Shown: positions 1 through 5,822 of the stretch, in pieces
Position numbering within the stretch: the stretch's first letter is position 1
How the letters are laid out: every line of letters starts with the position of its first letter
Source: Actinomycetota bacterium
GTDB lineage: Bacteria; Actinomycetota; Thermoleophilia; UBA2241
NCBI GenBank assembly: GCA_003157715.1
Contig: PMKK01000129.1
Span: forward strand, 1 to 5,822
Direction of reading: 5' to 3'
Length of the DNA: 5,822 nucleotides
Notes under the pieces: generated by a model
Told to the model about the DNA's origin: nothing
The model's database searches: none
The model's input: the letters and a program-made list of their open reading frames with translations, nothing else
Program-made: the position numbers and the translations under genes

Positions 1-3000
1 TCTCGCCAAGCCGAAACGGCCCTTTGCACTTCCTTGTGCATGGGATCGCTTAGCGACCCGAACGCTATGCCCGCCATCTGGTGTTTGGACTCGATGTCGA
101 CAAGCACCTGCCGCAAGCCGAGTTTGCCCGTTGCCCACGACCTAATTGAGTCGCGCGATGCATTGAAGACGTCGAGCACATCTTCGCGCTCCGGGGCGAC
201 GAAGCGCCCCGGTTCGAGCGGAGCCTTCTTGTCGACGGTCCGTTCGAGCTCGGGCACGCACTCATTGAGCAGGACGATGTCGGCCTCATCGAGGGCCCTC
301 TCGACAAGCTCGACGACCGGCCGCGCCTCCTTGGCCGGATACGAGTCGAGAACAGACTTCCGCACCAGCGACCAGCGATCAGCAAGATTCTTGAGGTGCT
401 CTTTTCTGCGGGAATCGACGGCTCGGCGCAGCTTGCCGAGCTCATCCAGGCACCTGCCAACGTTGTAGGAGTTCTCTACCGGCCCATCACCTGTGAGAGG
501 CGCACTGATCTCCTGGAGTCGGGAGTCGTAGGCGGCTCTCTCGGCCTCCTCAAGAAAGTTGTCGACGACCGACTGCTCGAGCACCTCGGCGGTGCGCCCG
601 GCTTCGCCGCGAAGCTCGGCAAGGGCAACGTCTTGCAGCCCGTGCATCTCGACGACCAGGGCCTCGTCGTCAGCGAGCGGAGACAGTCCGCCAATCAGGT
701 ACCTATCGAGGAAGCGGAAATCCCGGTTCACCCTGGTCCAAGCCGCCACCGCCTCGGAGAGTGTGCGCCCTGCGACAATTGCCTCGCGAATCTCGTCGGC
801 GATCGCGGCAACACAAGCCGAATCGGGGATACAGTCGTTCTCCAAGTCGAGCTCCGGACACCACAACAATCGCTTGGCCAGCATCTGTTCCAAGTCAGCG
901 GCGTCGGCAGCCCACCACATCCCCACCGGCGACTGATCGGATGTCGGCTCGAAACCTCTGCCCCTCAGCTGGAGTACCGAGGACAGGCCGCCGGCGATGG
1001 CCTCAAGGCAAGCGCAAGCGAGATGGTTCTTCGAGGCTGTGTGGCAACTCAGCTCGTTGACTATCGCGGGCACGTTGACGAGCCAGCCGTCTACGGCCGA
1101 GCGAAGTTCCTCTATGCGTTCGGCGATCCATGCAACGTTTCTGGAGTCACCTGAGGCGTTCCCGGCGATGTCACACCATCGAGTTGCGTAGGCGCAGGTC
1201 TCGGCGGCTCGACGGCGGAGCCACCCGGCAGCGTGAGCCTCGATCTCGTTGGCGCCGCCGCCGTACATCTGGTCGACGAGCTCGGCAACGCGACGGTCCA
1301 CATACTCGCCATCCATCCATTGAGCAGTCCCCGTCCGCACATCGGCCGCGCCGGAGCGGTCATCCTTCAGCACCGGCGCCATCAGCAAGGCGAGGTCACC
1401 GCCCTTGGAGACAAGCCGCCTCCAGACCGCCGTAGCGCGCTGGTAGCCGGCCTGCAGGAGCTGAGCCCGCTCCATCCACCCGCCCGCTTCGCTGATGGCC
1501 GCACGGATGGCATCCTCGCGCGCCTCTTCGTCCGCAATCCCGACCAGGTACTCGGGGCGCACCGCGAGTGGGCAGTGGACGGTGTACTGGCGCACAGCGT
1601 TCACGAGATCAAGAAGGCCGAACCTTGCGGCCGCGGGTGAGGCGTCCTGTAGCCACGCCGCCATGCCGGTCTGAGGCTCGAGCAGGACAGACTTCAGTCC
1701 GGCGGCCAAAGCAAGCAGTTGTGAGGTGTCGTCCGTTCCCAGCACATTCGCCGTCACAATGGCCTTGAGATCCCAAGCCAGTGGCGAGTCCGTTGCCAGC
1801 CACAGGGACCCCTGATAGGCCGCAAGAAGCCACGACGGCACCGCTAGCGGTCTGCCTTGCTCCTCCAGCGACCGCGTAATCCAGTAGGCACCGGGGGCGT
1901 CCCCTTGCGCCACGAGGCTCGCCACGAGATGGCTCCAAAGCACGTCTTCGTCCTGCTCGCCGAGGCGCTCGGCGAGATCGCGGGTCGCGACGTCACCGTA
2001 GTCGGCCGGCGCCTGCGACTCGGTCGGGTAGACGCCACTGACGTCGTCGTCGTCCGGTTCGAGATCCGCAGCGAGATCGACTTCGGCCGACAGGTCGAAA
2101 TCGGCGACGGCGATCGACCCCTCGACCTCGTCCGGGGCCGCGGAGGCATTCTCCCCATCCGAGGCCGCGTGGCCGGCCTTGCGATGTTCAGGCGGAGGGG
2201 ATTTACCTTCGGGCTTTTCAGTTTCTTGGTGATTGCCGAGAATATCGACGTCGCGCTCCAGAGCCCCGGAGCCATAGGTATCTGATTCGGCATCGCCGCC
2301 CTCCGGTTGCATCGCCGCCTCTGCCGCGTCCTCGTGAACGGCATTCTCGGAAGTGACGCCGACGGCGTCGTCCACCTTCGCCGTAGCCCACATGCCGGTT
2401 GGCAGACGGTCGAGCACCTCGCCGATCCGCGCCTCGAGCACCTCTTCCTCAGAACGATGCGCCTGGCGCTCGGCCAACAGGCGGGGCACGGGAAGTGCAA
2501 GCAGGTCGGCGTATCTGTCAAGCAGGTCGCTTAGCTCGCCCAGTTCAGCGGAAGCGGCGGCCATTTCGACGACTTGCTCTTCAGGTACGGCGTCGAGGGA
2601 CAATTCGAGACCGAAGGTCTCAAGCGTCTCGGCATGTCGACCGCGAATGGATTTGAGCTGGTCCAAGACGGCACCAGCTCTGCGGGCTTGGTGAGCCTCG
2701 TCGCGTTTGCGCTCGGCCAGAAGGCAGACCTGCTCGCCGAACTGGCGAGCCTCCGCCCACTCGGATGCTTGGCAGTCGAGGCTGGCGAGGTCGGTGAGCC
2801 AGCGGTTGAAGATATCGGAATGGAGGTCACCGGCCGTCCGTAAAGTGGTGTCGACCAACAGCGGCTCTTCCGACTCGTCTGGGCCAGATGGCGCGAGGGT
2901 GGCCTCAAGAGCCCCGTCTTTCGGCAGGGAGAAGTCAAGATCGAAGTACATGACCGCAAGAAGTACGAGCCAGAGTTCGTCCTCACTGGCCTCCGGCTGC

Positions 3001-3419
3001 AGGGCACGGACCCTCGGCAGCTGCTCGCCGACGGCAAGAGTGATGTCCTCGACCGAGAGATCTTCCGGCATCTCGCCGAAGTCGGTGACGACGCCCGCCT
3101 CTTGCACCGCTTGAACCGCAGAGTCGCGGAGATCCGGCTTCGACAGCGCCCACAAGGCGATGGCGCTGAGAGCCAGAAAGGGGGATCCGGGCAGCCGACG
3201 CGACACTGCTCGAGCCAACATGTCCAAGGGGGCTGCGGACGACTTGCGGAATCCCTTGACGCGGATGCAGCGATCGACCTCTTCGAAGAAAAAGCCGGCG
3301 CCTGCGGTATCCCGATTGTCGAGACCGACCTCGATGGCGGTTCGGGCGACCGCATCTCGCGATTCGGCTTCGAGATGAACGTTCACCAACTCCAGCACCG
3401 ACGGCATCGTGTCGTTCAT
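1..3419 (-). CDS. Very large uncharacterised helical protein downstream of hsdR (3' end outside window)
   Basis: I do not recognise this gene. The frame is open for 1139 codons from ATG at 3419-3417 to the left edge, so the C-terminus is missing. The start is fixed by an in-frame TAG at 3491-3489, with no ATG, GTG or TTG in frame between; a G8 tract just upstream can serve as ribosome-binding site. Visible layout: residues 1-215, mostly helical, with hydrophobic helices near 79-94 and 148-163; about 217-341, Arg/Glu/Ala/Leu-rich and coiled-coil-like; about 345-478, an acidic Pro/Gly/Ser-containing linker with DDDD at 456-459; about 480-1139, Ala/Leu/Trp-rich helices resembling a TPR-type solenoid, with eight cysteines between 742 and 869. 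I see no Walker A, DExH, PD-(D/E)xK, methylase motif or signal peptide. Hand-sampled G/C at third positions is about 78%, which supports coding. The position after hsdR suggests a defence-related accessory role, but this is inference. Reading frame is very sure; function is unknown. Confidence 0.9.
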   Translation of the reverse strand, partial: MNDTMPSVLELVNVHLEAESRDAVARTAIEVGLDNRDTAGAGFFFEEVDRCIRVKGFRKSSAAPLDMLARAVSRRLPGSPFLALSAIALWALSKPDLRDSAVQAVQEAGVVTDFGEMPEDLSVEDITLAVGEQLPRVRALQPEASEDELWLVLLAVMYFDLDFSLPKDGALEATLAPSGPDESEEPLLVDTTLRTAGDLHSDIFNRWLTDLASLDCQASEWAEARQFGEQVCLLAERKRDEAHQARRAGAVLDQLKSIRGRHAETLETFGLELSLDAVPEEQVVEMAAASAELGELSDLLDRYADLLALPVPRLLAERQAHRSEEEVLEARIGEVLDRLPTGMWATAKVDDAVGVTSENAVHEDAAEAAMQPEGGDAESDTYGSGALERDVDILGNHQETEKPEGKSPPPEHRKAGHAASDGENASAAPDEVEGSIAVADFDLSAEVDLAADLEPDDDDVSGVYPTESQAPADYGDVATRDLAERLGEQDEDVLWSHLVASLVAQGDAPGAYWITRSLEEQGRPLAVPSWLLAAYQGSLWLATDSPLAWDLKAIVTANVLGTDDTSQLLALAAGLKSVLLEPQTGMAAWLQDASPAAARFGLLDLVNAVRQYTVHCPLAVRPEYLVGIADEEAREDAIRAAISEAGGWMERAQLLQAGYQRATAVWRRLVSKGGDLALLMAPVLKDDRSGAADVRTGTAQWMDGEYVDRRVAELVDQMYGGGANEIEAHAAGWLRRRAAETCAYATRWCDIAGNASGDSRNVAWIAERIEELRSAVDGWLVNVPAIVNELSCHTASKNHLACACLEAIAGGLSSVLQLRGRGFEPTSDQSPVGMWWAADAADLEQMLAKRLLWCPELDLENDCIPDSACVAAIADEIREAIVAGRTLSEAVAAWTRVNRDFRFLDRYLIGGLSPLADDEALVVEMHGLQDVALAELRGEAGRTAEVLEQSVVDNFLEEAERAAYDSRLQEISAPLTGDGPVENSYNVGRCLDELGKLRRAVDSRRKEHLKNLADRWSLVRKSVLDSYPAKEARPVVELVERALDEADIVLLNECVPELERTVDKKAPLEPGRFVAPEREDVLDVFNASRDSIRSWATGKLGLRQVLVDIESKHQMAGIAFGSLSDPMHKEVQRAVSAWR
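1986..2387 (-). other. Segment encoding an acidic, probably disordered interdomain linker (residues about 345-478)
   Basis: This stretch of the large gene encodes a sequence rich in Asp, Glu, Ala, Ser, Pro and Gly. It has few large hydrophobic residues, a Lys/Pro/Glu-rich patch (KPEGKSPPPEHRKAG near the middle) and DDDD at 456-459. Its codons are also less G/C-biased: in the 20 codons around 2220-2280, I count 12 ending in G or C. Both properties fit a flexible tether between the coiled-coil-like N-terminal half and the helical C-terminal half. Disorder is inferred from composition only. There is no stop or good internal start-plus-ribosome-site here to suggest two separate genes. Confidence 0.6.
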
Positions 3420-3421
3420 GT

Positions 3422-3429
3422 CCCCCCCC
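3422..3429 (-). promoter_or_regulatory. G8 homopolymer, probable ribosome-binding site of the large gene
   Basis: On the minus strand eight consecutive G are followed by AC and then the ATG at 3419. No better purine-rich Shine-Dalgarno sequence lies within 15 bases of this start. Pairing of the anti-Shine-Dalgarno with the 5' half of the tract would leave about 5 bases to the ATG, an acceptable spacing. A second in-frame ATG four codons later (3407-3405) would be too far away. Runs of this length can slip during replication, which would change this spacing; whether that happens here cannot be seen. Confidence 0.45.
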
Positions 3430-3485
3430 GAGGATCTGCTCGTCCGTGTCGCCCTTGGTCTAAGGAGCGATCGCGTGACTTCAAC

Positions 3486-3491
3486 AGGCTA
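3486..3491 (-). promoter_or_regulatory. Candidate -10 hexamer TAGCCT
   Basis: On the minus strand TAGCCT (3491-3486) matches the TAnnnT core of sigma-70-type -10 elements. It would give a leader of about 60 bases before the ATG at 3419. No convincing -35 hexamer sits 16-18 bases upstream. This is a weak single-element match in a region where an independent promoter would make sense, and it could be chance. Confidence 0.15.
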
Positions 3492-3501
3492 CCACGGATG
3501 T

Positions 3502-3530
3502 TGGATGCATCGGCTGCTGGACGCATCGGC
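3502..3530. repeat. Tandem 13-bp direct repeat, 16-bp period
   Basis: TGGATGCATCGGC (3502-3514) is repeated as TGGACGCATCGGC (3518-3530), with one mismatch in 13 and start-to-start spacing of 16 bp. The copies lie in the gap about 85-115 bp upstream of the large gene's start and just upstream of the candidate -10. Such a pair could be an operator for a protein binding on one face of the helix, or a chance duplication. Confidence 0.4.
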
Positions 3531-3608
3531 AAGTCGGCAAAGCCCCCAGATCCTCCTGCGATTCGGTCACACACGGCGGGCTGCTGCCGATGGTCCGTTC
3601 ATTTCGTC

Positions 3609-5822
<2,214 letters not shown>

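Larger units (their letters stand above)
3420..3608. other. Intergenic region between hsdR and the large downstream gene
   Basis: This 189-bp gap separates the TAA stop of hsdR from the ATG of the next minus-strand gene. I see no hairpin followed by a T run on the minus strand, so nothing marks a clear intrinsic terminator and read-through from hsdR remains possible. It contains a perfect AGGAGG on the minus strand at 3557-3552 with no ATG or GTG at normal distance (the nearest in-range start is TTG at 3540, opening only 19 codons). It also holds a direct repeat, a candidate -10 hexamer and a G8 tract, listed separately. Small open frames here have third-position G/C near 47%, unlike the flanking genes, so I call it non-coding. 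Confidence 0.7.

Noticed and set aside
396..1154. Plus-strand open frame of 252 codons, with several overlapping ones between 34 and 2843
   Set aside because: All are antisense to the continuous minus-strand frame of the large gene. They lack ribosome sites and coherent protein-like sequence, and arise because stops are rare in G/C-rich complementary frames.
3135..3185. Transmembrane helix in the large protein (residues about 79-94, FLALSAIALWALS)
   Set aside because: The stretch is only about 15 residues long and is flanked by ordinary charged helices. It fits a buried helix better than a membrane span.
2531..3355. Minus-strand open frame of 274 codons, and another at 1844-2521
   Set aside because: They are in a different frame from the large gene and Ser/Arg/Pro-rich with no domain. 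The large gene's own frame gives a balanced, helical protein without interruption over the same DNA.
3416..3526. Possible 36-residue small protein whose TGA overlaps the large gene's ATG
   Set aside because: Third-position G/C is about 47% (15 of 32 counted) against 78-89% in the flanking genes. The AGGAGG is 25 bases from its ATG, and the Arg/Gly/Asp-rich peptide looks random.
3541..3608. Intrinsic terminator after hsdR
   Set aside because: The best hairpin on the minus strand (CGGC...GCCG near 3575-3592) has a 4-bp stem and no following T run.

Overview
The window is high-GC bacterial DNA with strong G/C preference at third codon positions. The host could be an actinobacterium or a high-GC proteobacterium, but nothing here fixes the phylum. 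It holds two genes, both on the minus strand and both cut by a window edge. No RNA gene, insertion sequence, integrase, CRISPR array or plus-strand gene could be supported.

Right part (3609-5822): the last 737 residues of HsdR, the restriction/translocation subunit of a type I restriction-modification enzyme. The complete superfamily 2 helicase motor and the C-terminal helical domain are visible. The N-terminal nuclease domain lies beyond the right edge, and hsdM and hsdS are not in the window.

Middle (3420-3608): a 189-bp gap without a convincing gene. It contains an orphan AGGAGG, a 13-bp direct repeat, a possible TAGCCT -10 hexamer and a run of eight G just before the next start codon.

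Left part (1-3419): one uninterrupted reading frame of 1139 codons that runs off the left edge. I translated it codon by codon and met no stop. It encodes a very large soluble-looking protein that I do not recognise: a helical N-terminal part, a charged coiled-coil-like part, an acidic flexible linker, then a long Trp- and Ala-rich helical part with a cluster of cysteines. No nucleotide-binding, nuclease or methylase motif is visible in it. Lying downstream of hsdR on the same strand, it may be an accessory gene of a defence locus (restriction-linked ORFs are known in other type I loci), but that is inference from position. It is the most interesting item in the window.
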